A stretch of DNA of 64,000 nt from Cuneatibacter sp. NSJ-177 (GCF_022867805.1 NZ_JALIFO010000011.1:43661-107660), one strand, 5' to 3'; counted from the first letter of the stretch, positions 17,243 through 26,765 are shown. Program-made: numbers and translations. Notes: generated by a model not told the origin, from the letters alone.

Positions 17243-18975
17243 CAGGAAATCGACTCCACCAATTCTTTCAGGGCCTTCTCGATGGCGGCCATCTTCGCAT
17301 CGGCGTCCTCCATGGAAGTTCCTTTTACTCCATAGTAAATCTTGATCTTCGGCTCGGTGCCGGACGGGCGGACACAGCACCAGCTGTTTTCGTTCAAGTC
17401 ATAATACAGCACATTCGACTTCGGGAGACCGGTCTCTTTTTTCTCTCCGGTCCGGTTGTCGCAGACGACATCCTGGAGGTAGTCCCTGGACGCCTCCACC
17501 GTGTAGGCTCCGATGGTCTTCGGCGGGTTCTTCCGCAGGGTATCCATGATCCTTCCGATCTTTTCCTTGCCGTCCAGGCCCTTCATAGTCAGGGAGAAAA
17601 TCCCATCCTTGTAGTAGCCCAGCTCCTCATAAAGCGCCACCATGGCGTCCCAGAGGGTCATATTTTTCGTGCGGTAGTAGGCGGCCGCCTCGCAGAGCGC
17701 CATGGTGGCCACAATCGCATCCTTATCTCTCGCATACGTACCGATCAGACAGCCGTAGCTCTCCTCAAAGCCAAAGAGGTAGGTGCCCTGGCCGGATTCC
17801 TCAAACCGCTTGATCTGCTCCCCGATATATTTAAAGCCGGTCAACACTTCAATCTCCCGCACGCCGTATTTTTCTGCCACGGCGTCGGCCAGATTGGTGG
17901 TCACAATGGTCTTCACCAGCGTGCCGCCGGCCGGGAGTCCTTTTTGTTCTTTCCACTGTCCGATTTCATAATCGGCCAGCAGGCAGCCGGACATGTTTCC
18001 GGTCAGGCATTTGTACTCTCCGCTTTTTCCATCCTTGACATAAACGCCCAGGCGGTCGGCGTCCGGGTCGGTGGCCAGCACCAGATCCGCATCCTGCCGT
18101 TTCGCCAGCGCAAGGGCCAGCGCAAAAGCCTCGGCCGCCTCCGGGTTCGGATAGCTGACCGTCGGGAAATCCCCGTCCGGCAATTCCTGCTCCGGGACTA
18201 CGGTCACGTTCGGGAAACCGATCTCCTTTAAAATCCGGCGGGCCGGCAGATTTCCGGTGCCGTGGAGCGGCGTATAGACAATTTTCAGATCTTTTCCGAC
18301 TGCGTCGATGCAGTCCTGCCGTTTGATCTGCTTTTTCAGCTCAACCATGTAGGCATCGTCGATCTCTTTTCCGATGGTCACGAAAAGGCCTGCTTTCTCG
18401 GCGGAAGCCCGATCCGTACTCTTTACATTGGCGTAGTCCGTCACGGCCTTGACCTCGGACAGAATGCCGGTGTCATAGGGAGGCGTGATCTGCGCGCCGT
18501 CGGCCCAGTAAACTTTATAGCCGTTGTATTCCGGCGGATTATGGCTGGCCGTCACCACGATACCGGCCGTGCAGCCGAGCTTTCTCACGGCAAAGGACAG
18601 CTCCGGCGTCGGGCGCAGGCTGTCGAACACATAGGCCTTGATGCCGTTGGCACACAGGCAGAGCGCCGCTTCCTCCGCGAACTCCACGGACATCCGGCGG
18701 GAATCATGGGCGATGGCAACGCCTTTCTCCTGGGTCCCTTCCTTTAAAATAAAGTTCGCCAGGCCCTGGGTAGCCTTTCTCACGGTATAGCGGTTCATCC
18801 GGTTCATACCGGCGCCGATGATGCCTCTTAAACCCCCGGTTCCAAACTCCAAATCCGCATAGAACCTCTCCTTGATTTCCGTCTCATTGTCCTTTATCTC
18901 CCGAAGCTCCTGCTTCGTCTCTTCGTCAAAGTACGGGTTATTCAGCCACTCCTGATAGGCTTCCTGATATCCCAT
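17242..18975 (-). CDS. pgcA: Phosphoglucomutase / phosphomannomutase (PgcA type)
   Basis: 577-residue alpha-D-phosphohexomutase that interconverts hexose 1- and 6-phosphates. It has the active-site phosphoserine loop VTASHNPPEYNGYK, the metal-binding loop ATDPDADRLG, the sugar-binding GFEESYG and the phosphate-binding RPSGTEPKIKIY near the C-terminus. Length matches the long Bacillus PgcA type that links glycolysis to UDP-glucose and glycolipid synthesis. RBS AAGGAGGATAAGCGG precedes the ATG. It is the first gene of a set of overlapping genes (HAD phosphatase, CDF exporter). Confidence 0.93.
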   Translation of the reverse strand: MGYQEAYQEWLNNPYFDEETKQELREIKDNETEIKERFYADLEFGTGGLRGIIGAGMNRMNRYTVRKATQGLANFILKEGTQEKGVAIAHDSRRMSVEFAEEAALCLCANGIKAYVFDSLRPTPELSFAVRKLGCTAGIVVTASHNPPEYNGYKVYWADGAQITPPYDTGILSEVKAVTDYANVKSTDRASAEKAGLFVTIGKEIDDAYMVELKKQIKRQDCIDAVGKDLKIVYTPLHGTGNLPARRILKEIGFPNVTVVPEQELPDGDFPTVSYPNPEAAEAFALALALAKRQDADLVLATDPDADRLGVYVKDGKSGEYKCLTGNMSGCLLADYEIGQWKEQKGLPAGGTLVKTIVTTNLADAVAEKYGVREIEVLTGFKYIGEQIKRFEESGQGTYLFGFEESYGCLIGTYARDKDAIVATMALCEAAAYYRTKNMTLWDAMVALYEELGYYKDGIFSLTMKGLDGKEKIGRIMDTLRKNPPKTIGAYTVEASRDYLQDVVCDNRTGEKKETGLPKSNVLYYDLNENSWCCVRPSGTEPKIKIYYGVKGTSMEDADAKMAAIEKALKELVESIS

Positions 18976-19018
18976 CCGCTTATCCTCCTTGCTTTTTTTA
19001 CCGGCGTGAATGATGAGA

Positions 19019-19047
19019 TAAAAAAGCCTGCCCTAAAAAGGGCAGGC
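19019..19047 (-). terminator. Terminator of the CotS-like kinase gene
   Basis: A perfect 8-bp stem, GCCTGCCC (19026-19033) with GGGCAGGC (19040-19047). On the minus strand it is followed by TTTTTTAT. It lies between the CotS-like gene and pgcA. Confidence 0.9.
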
Positions 19048-19123
19048 CGCTCTTATTCACGTTGCCTTTGGAACTATTATAATCGATCTTCCAACCGTTG
19101 GCAAGGATATTTGTGGCATCCGC

Positions 19124-20098
19124 TCAAAGCAGCCCTCCCGCTTCCATGGCGGCAAGGAACTCCTCCTGCTGTTCTTTTTGCTGCTCCAGCAACTGGAGTT
19201 TTTCCAAATTTCTGAGAGGAACCCAGCTCTTTTTTCGGTTGTAGTAATAATTCACCTGTTTCCAAAATTTCTCCGGATACCGCAGCCGGATGTCCAGATA
19301 CCGCCGCTCGCCGGGGGACAGCTCCCGGTTCTTTTGGTAGCCTTCCAGCACAGCCTCCCCCAGTTTCCGGTTCCAGCCATGCTTTTCCATGGCCTTTCTC
19401 AAAAACAGATACAGGTCTCCGGCCGGAACATCCCAGCCCATATGCGAAAAATCAATCACAGCCATCTGCGCGCCCTGAACCAAGAGATGATGATGGGTAT
19501 AATCTCCATGGCACAAAAAAACCTCCGCCGCAGGTTCCGCCTCGGCCCGTGCTGCCGCGTCCATTGCCTGCTCATAATAGCCGTTAAAGCCTCCCAAAAT
19601 CTGCAATTCCAGATCCGATTTATGGCGCTTCTTCCGGATATAGTTCCTCGTCCGCAGCAGTTCCTTGGTGTGGCGGGACAATTCCTCCCGCCAATCCCCG
19701 GCCGCCTCCGCGCCTCTTTCGGTCTCAGCGGAAATTTGGATCAGGCCTTCATGGAGCTTTGCCAGCACCTCCGCGCCCTTGACGATCTCCCCTGCGTCCG
19801 CCATGTCGCACTCCCGCCCGGCGGGCCAGCGCTTCACCGCAAAGGTCCGCTTGTCGCTGCTTTCGGTGACCAGGTTCCCCTCTTTATTTTCCACATAGCT
19901 GTCCACCGGAATTCCGGTCAGCTCAGTCAGCTTTTCCAAAATCTCATTTTCAAAGCGGAGGCGCTTCTCGGTGCTTCCCGTCTCTCTCAGATAACGGAGG
20001 CCTTCCTTCGTCTCGCAAAGAAAGGCCCCGCGAACCCGACTGATTTTTCCAATCTCAAAGGGATACTGTTCCCATAATTCCATTTCTCGTTCGCTCAT
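19124..20098 (-). CDS. CotS-like spore coat kinase / aminoglycoside phosphotransferase fold
   Basis: 324-residue protein of the CotS/APH kinase-like family, which in spore-formers associates with the spore coat. The catalytic loop reads VFLCHGDYTHHHLLV and the metal-binding Asp is in VIDFSHMGWDVPAGDL. In classic kinases the loop is HGDxxxxN; here the Asn position is His. CotS proteins commonly vary here. The C-terminus is Arg/Lys/Glu-rich. It is monocistronic with its own terminator. It implies the organism's lineage sporulates or did so. Confidence 0.75.
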   Translation of the reverse strand: MSEREMELWEQYPFEIGKISRVRGAFLCETKEGLRYLRETGSTEKRLRFENEILEKLTELTGIPVDSYVENKEGNLVTESSDKRTFAVKRWPAGRECDMADAGEIVKGAEVLAKLHEGLIQISAETERGAEAAGDWREELSRHTKELLRTRNYIRKKRHKSDLELQILGGFNGYYEQAMDAAARAEAEPAAEVFLCHGDYTHHHLLVQGAQMAVIDFSHMGWDVPAGDLYLFLRKAMEKHGWNRKLGEAVLEGYQKNRELSPGERRYLDIRLRYPEKFWKQVNYYYNRKKSWVPLRNLEKLQLLEQQKEQQEEFLAAMEAGGLL

Positions 20099-20223
20099 AC
20101 GTTAACCTCCCCCGGCCCTCAAACTGTGCCATTTCATTGTATGAGCAAAAGAAAACTTTTATGTGCACCGGAGGCGATGTCTCTTTTTACCGGGGAAGGC
20201 GCGGAAAATCCGGCGGGGCAGAA

Positions 20224-21717
20224 TTACCGGCCGTACAGGCCGGTATAAACCCGGACCGTCTCAAAGACTTCCGGGGAAGCCTGCTCCGGCAGAAGACGCC
20301 ACCTCCAGTTCTCCCCCATATGTCCGGGGAAGTTCATCCGAGCCTCATTTCCCAGGCCCAAAATATCCTGCATCTGTAAAACCGCCGCATCCGCCACGCT
20401 GGCGTAGGCGGCCCGCACCATCGCCTTCCTCAGCGCTTCCCGGTCCGATACGCCGAAATAGTTGTAAGCGTAGGCAAGATCCCAATCCTGCCTCCCTTCC
20501 AGGTATCCCTTCATGGTCTCATTGTCATGGGTACCGCCGTAGACGACGCAGTTCGGGACATAATTGTGCGGCGCATGTTCATTGTCCGCTCCGCCGTCAA
20601 AGCCAAATTCCAGCACCTTCATATTAGGATAGCCGCTGATCGTTAAAAGTGCTTTTACCTCCGGCAGGAATACGCCAAGGTCCTCGGCCACGATTTTCGC
20701 CTCCCCTGCCTCCTCTTCCAAAACGTCCAGCAGTTTTTTTCCGGGTCCCGGAAAATAGGAGCCGGACCGGGCGTCTTTCGCCCCGGCAGGCACCGCATAA
20801 TAGCGGGCGATTCCGATGAAATGGTCGATCCGGATCACGTCAAAAAGCTGCGCCGACGCCCGCATCCTCCTCCGCCACCAAGAAAAACCGTCCCGCTCCA
20901 TCCATTCCCAGTCATAGAGCGGATTTCCCCAAAGCTGCCCCAGCTCCGTAAAAGCGTCCGGCGGAACCCCGGCCACTGCTTTCGGCCGCCTCGCTTCATC
21001 CAGCAAAAACTGCTCCGGATGAGCCCAGACATCCGCACTGTCCATCGCAGCATAGATGGGCACATCCCCGATCAGGGAAATCCCCTTCTCCTTCAAGTAG
21101 ATCCGAAATTTCTCCCACTGCCGGAAAAAGCAGAATTGGCAAAACTCCTGAAATTGGATTTCTTCCGCCAAGCGCTCCGAAGCCTCCCTCAGCGCTTCCG
21201 TCCTGCGCAGGCGGAGCGCCTCCGGCCATTCGCTCCAGGGAGCGCCTTTTAAAGCATTTTTACAGGCCATAAACAGGCAGTAATCGGAAAGCCATTCCCG
21301 GTGCTTCCGCCGGAACTCCTCTCTCTCACGCAAGACTTCGCCTTCCGGGTGAAACCGTGAAAAAGCCAGGCGCAGGACCGCAAAACGATTCTCATACAGC
21401 AGGCCGTAATCCACGGCTTCCGGCCTCTCCCCAAAGTTCCTCGAATTCACCTCCACCTCTGTCAGCAGCCCTTCTTCGATCAAAGTGTCGAGGTCGATCA
21501 GATAGGGATTTCCCGCAAAGGCAGAGAAGGACTGGTACGGGCTGTCCCCATAGCCGGTAGGCCCCACCGGCAGCACCTGCCAGTATTTCTGTCCGGCCGC
21601 CTTCAGCAGATCCGCGAACTTCCGAGCTTCTTTGCCAAGGGTTCCGATCCCGTAGGGGGACGGCAGGGAAAAAATAGGGAGCAGGACTCCTGCTCCACGT
21701 GTTAAACGATGGCTCAT
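20224..21717 (-). CDS. malQ: 4-alpha-glucanotransferase (amylomaltase)
   Basis: 497-residue glycoside hydrolase family 77 enzyme that transfers 1,4-glucan segments between maltodextrins, usual length. Signatures include ILLPIFSLPSPYGIGTLG-like N-terminus with GTLG, DVPIYAAMDSADVW, the nucleophile loop VIRIDHFIG, the acid/base AEDLGVFLPEV and GGTHDNET. RBS AAAGGAGGCCC precedes the ATG. It lies 35 bases after the DUF6106-like gene. Upstream on the same strand are a PucR-type regulator and an MsmK-type sugar ABC ATPase, which supports a maltodextrin or glycogen role. Confidence 0.93.
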   Translation of the reverse strand: MSHRLTRGAGVLLPIFSLPSPYGIGTLGKEARKFADLLKAAGQKYWQVLPVGPTGYGDSPYQSFSAFAGNPYLIDLDTLIEEGLLTEVEVNSRNFGERPEAVDYGLLYENRFAVLRLAFSRFHPEGEVLREREEFRRKHREWLSDYCLFMACKNALKGAPWSEWPEALRLRRTEALREASERLAEEIQFQEFCQFCFFRQWEKFRIYLKEKGISLIGDVPIYAAMDSADVWAHPEQFLLDEARRPKAVAGVPPDAFTELGQLWGNPLYDWEWMERDGFSWWRRRMRASAQLFDVIRIDHFIGIARYYAVPAGAKDARSGSYFPGPGKKLLDVLEEEAGEAKIVAEDLGVFLPEVKALLTISGYPNMKVLEFGFDGGADNEHAPHNYVPNCVVYGGTHDNETMKGYLEGRQDWDLAYAYNYFGVSDREALRKAMVRAAYASVADAAVLQMQDILGLGNEARMNFPGHMGENWRWRLLPEQASPEVFETVRVYTGLYGR

Positions 21718-21752
21718 CCTTGGGCCTCCTTTTCATTCATATCAACCGGACC

Positions 21753-22247
21753 TCACCGGGTCACGGTCCCGGAGGGAAGCATCCGCTCCAGCAAGGACAG
21801 CAGTCTATCGTCCGGAGTAATCCGGATTTCCGTCACATCCTGATCCTTGCAGACAATAGAGTAGGTCTCCTTCTGCGGGTCATGGGAAGAAAAGTCCAGA
21901 ACCTTGCAGCCTTCCTTGCGGACGCCGCCAAGCCGGGGCGAGTCTGAGGGCGCCACCATGGCAAAACGCAGGACCGGATAGGTCGCTTTATGCTTCCGGC
22001 GGGACTTTTGATAAATGCAGTCCACGCTGAATTCTTCCTCTATTAATAAATATTCGTATTCCACCTCGGTAGTACGAAACAAAAACCAGGCTCCGGCGCC
22101 GAGAGCCACCGCCAAAAGCAGCAGCCAGGGCGTTATTCGAAAGCCTCCGATCAGACACAGGACGCAGAGAGCAGCGGTCAGGAAATTCAGGCCTTTCCGC
22201 CAGGGCGCCGTTCTTTGCTTCACCAGGTATTCACAGTATTGATCCAT
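21753..22247 (-). CDS. DUF6106-like small membrane protein
   Basis: 164 residues. The N-terminus MDQYCEYLVKQR is followed by two adjacent membrane helices (about residues 20-55), then a soluble domain with YEYLLIEEEFSVDCIYQKSRRK, resembling a membrane-anchored PH-like unit. I recall this pattern as DUF6106 in Clostridia, but this needs a profile search. Its ATG lies 17 bases inside the end of the PucR-type gene, so it is coupled to it, and malQ follows. No function is known to me. Confidence 0.6.
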   Translation of the reverse strand: MDQYCEYLVKQRTAPWRKGLNFLTAALCVLCLIGGFRITPWLLLLAVALGAGAWFLFRTTEVEYEYLLIEEEFSVDCIYQKSRRKHKATYPVLRFAMVAPSDSPRLGGVRKEGCKVLDFSSHDPQKETYSIVCKDQDVTEIRITPDDRLLSLLERMLPSGTVTR

Positions 22248-23106
22248 CCGATTTCTCCTTTCCGACTTGGGCGATCATCATCGCCAGAGAGTAGGCGGCG
22301 GCGTCCTCAAAGCGGCGCAGATCCCAGCCGGTCAATTTTTTAATCTTATCCAAACGGTAAGTCAGCGTATTCCGATGGATGTAAAGCTGACGAGCTGTCT
22401 CCGCCCCGTTCAGGCGGTTTTCCAGAAGGGCCGCGGCGGTCCGGACCAGCTCTTCCTCCAATCCGTCCCCGGCAAAAACCGGCGGCATTTGTTTCAAAAA
22501 CTCCCGGCAAAAGTCCGGCGGCAGCTGGACGACAAAAGCGGCCAATTCCAGTTCAGAATACGGGAGAATCCGGCGTTCCCGGTAAAAAATCCGGCCCGCC
22601 GAGAGAGCCAGCCTCGCCTTCCGGCAGGCGTCCGGCAGTTCTTCCCAACAGGAAAACCCGCTCCCGTAGGCCACCCGGACGTTCACGCCCGCTTCCCCCT
22701 CCGACACCGCCAAAAAACCTTCGGCCATCTCCCGGAATTCCTCCGGATCCAGCTCGTCCATCCGGGGAGCGGCCGCCAAAATCCCCGGCTCCGCCTCGAT
22801 CAGAAAGTGTTTCTCATCCTCCCCGAAAAGACCGGCCACCACGTCCTTGACCCCGGACAGATCTTGTTTTTCCGTTTCCAGAAGAAACAGGCAGCGGTTT
22901 CCCGTTGCCTCCTCTCCGAGCATTTCGGCCCTGCGGCGCAGCTCCTTTGATGAAATTTGTTCCGTCACAGCGGCGCGCAGCAGCACCGCCGCGGGAGCAC
23001 AGGTGGAGGCGACCACCCGGCCGTCCTCCCCCTTGAGAAAGACATCCTGCCCACACTCCCGTTTATATTCTTCCAGCAGCTCCAAAAGCCTGCGATGATC
23101 CGGCAT
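22231..23106 (-). CDS. PucR/CdaR-type transcriptional regulator
   Basis: 291-residue regulator. The C-terminal PucR helix-turn-helix (HTH_30) is clear: LNGAETARQLYIHRNTLTYRLDKIKKLTGWDLRRFEDA. A GGDEF-like degenerate middle domain precedes it, typical of CdaR family proteins that sense sugars, sugar acids or purines. The ATG at 23106 has AAGGAGGATCGGTT upstream, so the longer in-frame ORF into the ATPase gene is rejected. It sits between the MsmK-like ATPase and malQ, suggesting control of carbohydrate use. The effector is unknown. Confidence 0.8.
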   Translation of the reverse strand: MPDHRRLLELLEEYKRECGQDVFLKGEDGRVVASTCAPAAVLLRAAVTEQISSKELRRRAEMLGEEATGNRCLFLLETEKQDLSGVKDVVAGLFGEDEKHFLIEAEPGILAAAPRMDELDPEEFREMAEGFLAVSEGEAGVNVRVAYGSGFSCWEELPDACRKARLALSAGRIFYRERRILPYSELELAAFVVQLPPDFCREFLKQMPPVFAGDGLEEELVRTAAALLENRLNGAETARQLYIHRNTLTYRLDKIKKLTGWDLRRFEDAAAYSLAMMIAQVGKEKSDGSIL

Positions 23107-23194
23107 AACCGATCCTCCTTTGGTCTGATTATACACCAGCCTCCGGAACTTTTCTACCCCCACCTGTTCCCTTTCCTCAAAGGAACGGCTGATT

Positions 23195-24313
23195 TTACGC
23201 CTTTTTCTCCACTGCCAGCTCGGTTTCCTTGTCAAAGAAATGCACATGCTCCAAATCCAAGGCAAACTTCATCTCCGTCCCGGTCCTGGCGTAGGTGTTG
23301 GGCCGCACCCTGGCGGTAAAGCTGGTATCGCCTTCGTCAAAGTACAGGAATACTTCTGCGCCCAGCAGTTCGTAGACACGGATTTTCGCGGGAATCACCC
23401 ACTCCGGATGTTCGCTCAGCCAGCTGTCGTCGTCGTGAAGATCCTCCGGACGGATGCCAAGGGTCACAGCCTTGCCGATATAGCCTCCCTGCTCCATGGT
23501 CTTCGCCCAATCCTCCGGAAGCGTAACCTGATTTCCGGCGAAAGCAGCGACCACCTTGCCGCCCTCTTTTTTAATCTCTGCGTCAATCATATTCATCTGC
23601 GGGGAACCGATGAAGCCGGCCACAAACTTATTGGCAGGATGATTGTACAGATTTAAAGGCGTGTCAACCTGCTGTACGATTCCTTCCTTCATCACGACGA
23701 TCCGGGTGCCAAGGGTCATGGCCTCGGTCTGGTCGTGGGTTACGTAGATGATCGTGGTCCCCAGTTCCTGGTGCAGCTTAGAGATCTCAATCCGCATCTG
23801 CACACGCAGCTTGGCGTCCAGGTTGGAAAGCGGCTCATCCATCAGGAATACCTTGGGATTCCGGACGATGGCGCGTCCCATGGCCACACGCTGGCGCTGG
23901 CCGCCGGAAAGCGCTTTGGGCTTCCGGTCCAGCAGATGCTCGATATCCAGAATCTTCGCCGCGTTGTGAACCTTCCGGTCGATTTCGTCCTTCGGCAGCT
24001 TCCGCAGCTTTAACCCAAACGCCATGTTGTCGTAGACAGTCATATGGGGATACAGGGCGTAGCTCTGAAAGACCATGGCGATATCCCGGTCTTTTGGCTC
24101 CACATCGTTCACCTTTTTTTCTCCGATGAAAAGGTCGCCGGAGCTGATCTCCTCCAGACCGGCAATCATACGCAGCGTCGTGGATTTTCCGCATCCGGAC
24201 GGTCCGACAAAAATGATAAACTCTTTGTCTTCGATCTCCAGATTAAAATCCTTTACCGCTTCAAAACCATTGTCGTATTTTTTATAAATGTGCTGCAACG
24301 ATAAGCTTGCCAT
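23195..24313 (-). CDS. msmK: MsmK/UgpC-type sugar ABC transporter ATPase
   Basis: 372-residue ABC ATPase of the CUT1 multitask type that energises several oligosaccharide importers. Walker A GPSGCGKST, Q-loop FQSYALYPHMTVYDNM, signature LSGGQRQR, Walker B VFLMDEPLSNLD and a C-terminal regulatory OB-type (TOBE) domain with GIRPEDL. The ATG at 24313 is preceded by GGGAGGAAGATTC. No permease or binding protein is nearby, which is typical for a shared ATPase. The malQ and regulator genes downstream suggest maltodextrin use. Confidence 0.9.
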   Translation of the reverse strand: MASLSLQHIYKKYDNGFEAVKDFNLEIEDKEFIIFVGPSGCGKSTTLRMIAGLEEISSGDLFIGEKKVNDVEPKDRDIAMVFQSYALYPHMTVYDNMAFGLKLRKLPKDEIDRKVHNAAKILDIEHLLDRKPKALSGGQRQRVAMGRAIVRNPKVFLMDEPLSNLDAKLRVQMRIEISKLHQELGTTIIYVTHDQTEAMTLGTRIVVMKEGIVQQVDTPLNLYNHPANKFVAGFIGSPQMNMIDAEIKKEGGKVVAAFAGNQVTLPEDWAKTMEQGGYIGKAVTLGIRPEDLHDDDSWLSEHPEWVIPAKIRVYELLGAEVFLYFDEGDTSFTARVRPNTYARTGTEMKFALDLEHVHFFDKETELAVEKKA

Positions 24314-24417
24314 GAATCTTCCTCCCGGTATTTTGATATTTCCTTTATCATACCTTTTTGTCCTCTGAAAATCCATTGACAGATGCCACAAAAATCCGGT
24401 TCCTATTTTGTGCGCAC

Positions 24418-24445
24418 TTGCAATCCTGAATGGATATGTTAAAAT
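24418..24445 (+). promoter_or_regulatory. Possible promoter for the CCA-adding enzyme gene
   Basis: TTGCAA (24418-24423), a 16-base spacer and TAAAAT (24440-24445), about 50 bases before the ATG at 24495. The match is moderate only. Confidence 0.35.
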
Positions 24446-24494
24446 AAGAGCAATGGAAAATGTAAATCAGCGATTCAAAAATCAAGGAGAACAC

Positions 24495-25823
24495 ATGGTT
24501 TTGTCTCTTCCGGAGCACGTTTCTGAAATCCTTCATACTCTGACAAAAGCCGGCCACGAGGCGTACGCCGTGGGCGGCTGCGTCCGCGACGCTCTTTTAG
24601 GCCGGACCCCGGAGGACTGGGATATCACCACCTCTGCCCGGCCGGAGGAGGTCAAAGCCCTGTTCCGCCGCACCATCGACACGGGGATCCAGCACGGCAC
24701 CGTCACGGTCATGCTGGGAAAAGAGGGTTTTGAGGTCACCACCTACCGGATCGATGGGGAGTACGAGGACGGGCGCCACCCGAAAGAGGTTCTGTTTACT
24801 CCCAGCCTCAGGGAAGATTTAAAGCGCCGGGACTTTACGATCAATGCCATGGCTTACCACCCGGATCAAGGGCTGGTGGACCTGTTCGGAGGGGCCGGCG
24901 ACCTGGAAGCCAAAGTGATCCGCGCCGTCGGGGTGCCCAAGGAGCGTTTTCAAGAAGATGCCCTGCGCATCCTCCGGGCCATCCGTTTTGCAGCCCAGCT
25001 TGGCTTTTCCATCGAAGAACATACGCTGCAGGCGATCTCCTCCTTTGCCGCACGGCTGGAACTGGTCAGCCGGGAGCGGATCCAGGTGGAGCTGACCAAA
25101 TTGCTGAAATCGGATCATCCGGGACAGTTTCGCCTGGTCTATGAGACGGGCATCACCAAAATCCTGTTCCCCCGTTTTGACGAGATGATGGCTCTCCCCC
25201 AGAACAATCCTTATCACTGCTATTCCGTCGGGGAGCACACGCTGAAAATGATGGAGTGCATTGAGCCGGATCCCATCCTTCGCTGGTGCGCCCTGCTCCA
25301 CGACACCGGAAAAACCACCACCTATTCTACCGGCGGGGACGGAATCGACCACTTTTACGGCCACGGGATGGCCAGCGCCGCCTTTGCCAGAGAATTTCTC
25401 CGGGACCTTCGCTTTGACAATGATACCATTGAGTCGGTTTTTCTCTTGACCAAGTACCACGATTACTCGTTCGACATGACAAAACACAACCTGCGCCGGG
25501 CCATGTATAAGGTGGGGAACGAACGCTTTCCCCTTCTCCTGAAGCTGGTCCGGGCCGACACCCTGGCAAAAAGCGCCTACGCCCAGGAAAAGCTCTTGCC
25601 GATAATCGACCGGCTGGAAGAAATGTACGCGGAAATTCTGGCCGCGGCCGACTGCACGGATTTGAAGCATCTGGCGGTAAACGGCCGGGATCTGATCGCC
25701 GCTGGCATGAAACCCGGACCTTTGATGGGCGAGACACTAAATCGCCTGTTGATGCTGGTCCTGGAGCATCCGGAATACAACACCAAAGAAACCTTGCTTT
25801 CTTACTGGAAGGAATCCTTATAG
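24495..25823 (+). CDS. cca: CCA tRNA nucleotidyltransferase (class II)
   Basis: 442-residue enzyme that adds or repairs the 3' CCA end of tRNA. The nucleotidyltransferase motif YAVGGCVRDALLGRTPEDWDI carries the two catalytic aspartates, followed by RRDFTINAMAY and the RFQEDALRILRAIRFA motif. An HD domain is visible downstream (LLHDTGKTTT, later KYHDYSFD), as in long bacterial forms. The start is the ATG at 24495 with AAGGAGA upstream. A polysaccharide deacetylase gene follows after 13 bases. Confidence 0.93.
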   Translation: MVLSLPEHVSEILHTLTKAGHEAYAVGGCVRDALLGRTPEDWDITTSARPEEVKALFRRTIDTGIQHGTVTVMLGKEGFEVTTYRIDGEYEDGRHPKEVLFTPSLREDLKRRDFTINAMAYHPDQGLVDLFGGAGDLEAKVIRAVGVPKERFQEDALRILRAIRFAAQLGFSIEEHTLQAISSFAARLELVSRERIQVELTKLLKSDHPGQFRLVYETGITKILFPRFDEMMALPQNNPYHCYSVGEHTLKMMECIEPDPILRWCALLHDTGKTTTYSTGGDGIDHFYGHGMASAAFAREFLRDLRFDNDTIESVFLLTKYHDYSFDMTKHNLRRAMYKVGNERFPLLLKLVRADTLAKSAYAQEKLLPIIDRLEEMYAEILAAADCTDLKHLAVNGRDLIAAGMKPGPLMGETLNRLLMLVLEHPEYNTKETLLSYWKESL

Positions 25824-25836
25824 GAAAGGAGTACGA

Positions 25837-26625
25837 ATGAAAAAATGGAACCGTTTGCTTGCTGTTTTCTGCGCCCTCTGCCTGATGATCCCCACCGGGG
25901 CCGCCTTCGCTGAGGGCAAAAACTTTTTGGTTGAGCTGCCGGAACAGCTAGAGTCCCTGTTCGAAACCGTCACCGACCTATGCGAGACTTACGGAAACGC
26001 CCCCCAGTCCCGCGTCATCGACCCGGACAAGCCAATGGTGGCCCTGACGTTTGACGACGGGCCGTCCCAGTATACGAAACGGATTTTAGACTGTCTCGAA
26101 GAATACGACGCCAGAGCAACTTTTTTCGTCGTCGGTGAGCGGGTCAGGGAATACTCGGACATATTAAAACGCACTTATGAGATGGGAAATGAAATCGGAA
26201 ATCATACCTATAACCACAAGGTTTTAACTAAGATCGACAATGATGCGATCGCCTCGCAGCTCGGCAAAACCAATGATGCCATTGAGGAGGTCCTGGGCGC
26301 CGCCCCTGCCCTGATGAGACCGCCCGGCGGCGGCTACAGCGACCGGGTGAAGGCAGCTGTGGATTTCCCTCTGATCCTCTGGTCCATCGATACCCTGGAC
26401 TGGAAGACCCAAAATGCGGACTCCACGGTCAAAGCCGTTTTCAAGGATGTCAAGGACGGCGACATCATTTTGATGCACGACCTCTACAAAGCTTCCGCCT
26501 CGGCGGCTGAGCGGATCATCCCGCGGCTGATCGAAGAAGGCTACCAGCTGGTCACGGTCAGCGAGCTGGCCCAATACCGGGGCGGCATGGAAAACGGAAA
26601 GATTTACGGTAAGTTCCGGCCTTGA
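25837..26625 (+). CDS. Secreted polysaccharide deacetylase (NodB/CE4)
   Basis: 262 residues. The signal peptide (residues 1-25, cleavage near AFAEG) directs it outward, then comes a NodB domain with all five motifs: TFDDGPS, the metal-binding GNHTYNHK, RPPGGGYS, LWSIDTLDW and ILMHDLY. It removes N-acetyl groups from peptidoglycan or another acetylated glycan, often for lysozyme resistance or spore cortex chemistry. It is probably cotranscribed with cca and ends at a strong terminator. Confidence 0.92.
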   Translation: MKKWNRLLAVFCALCLMIPTGAAFAEGKNFLVELPEQLESLFETVTDLCETYGNAPQSRVIDPDKPMVALTFDDGPSQYTKRILDCLEEYDARATFFVVGERVREYSDILKRTYEMGNEIGNHTYNHKVLTKIDNDAIASQLGKTNDAIEEVLGAAPALMRPPGGGYSDRVKAAVDFPLILWSIDTLDWKTQNADSTVKAVFKDVKDGDIILMHDLYKASASAAERIIPRLIEEGYQLVTVSELAQYRGGMENGKIYGKFRP

Positions 26626-26635
26626 TGCACGGCGC

Positions 26636-26695
26636 GAACTCCCCTCTTGCAGAATCCTTTTGGGATGGCTGGCGGGGAGTTCGTTTTATTTTTTT
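26636..26695 (+). terminator. Terminator after the deacetylase gene
   Basis: GAACTCCCC (26636-26644) pairs perfectly with GGGGAGTTC (26674-26682), followed by GTTTTATTTTTTTGCC. Confidence 0.85.
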
Positions 26696-26765
26696 GCCTT
26701 TTTTCGATTCAATTTGTTACACAATCAGTTTGTATTCCCGTTTTTTGTCACACTTCGTTGCATCG

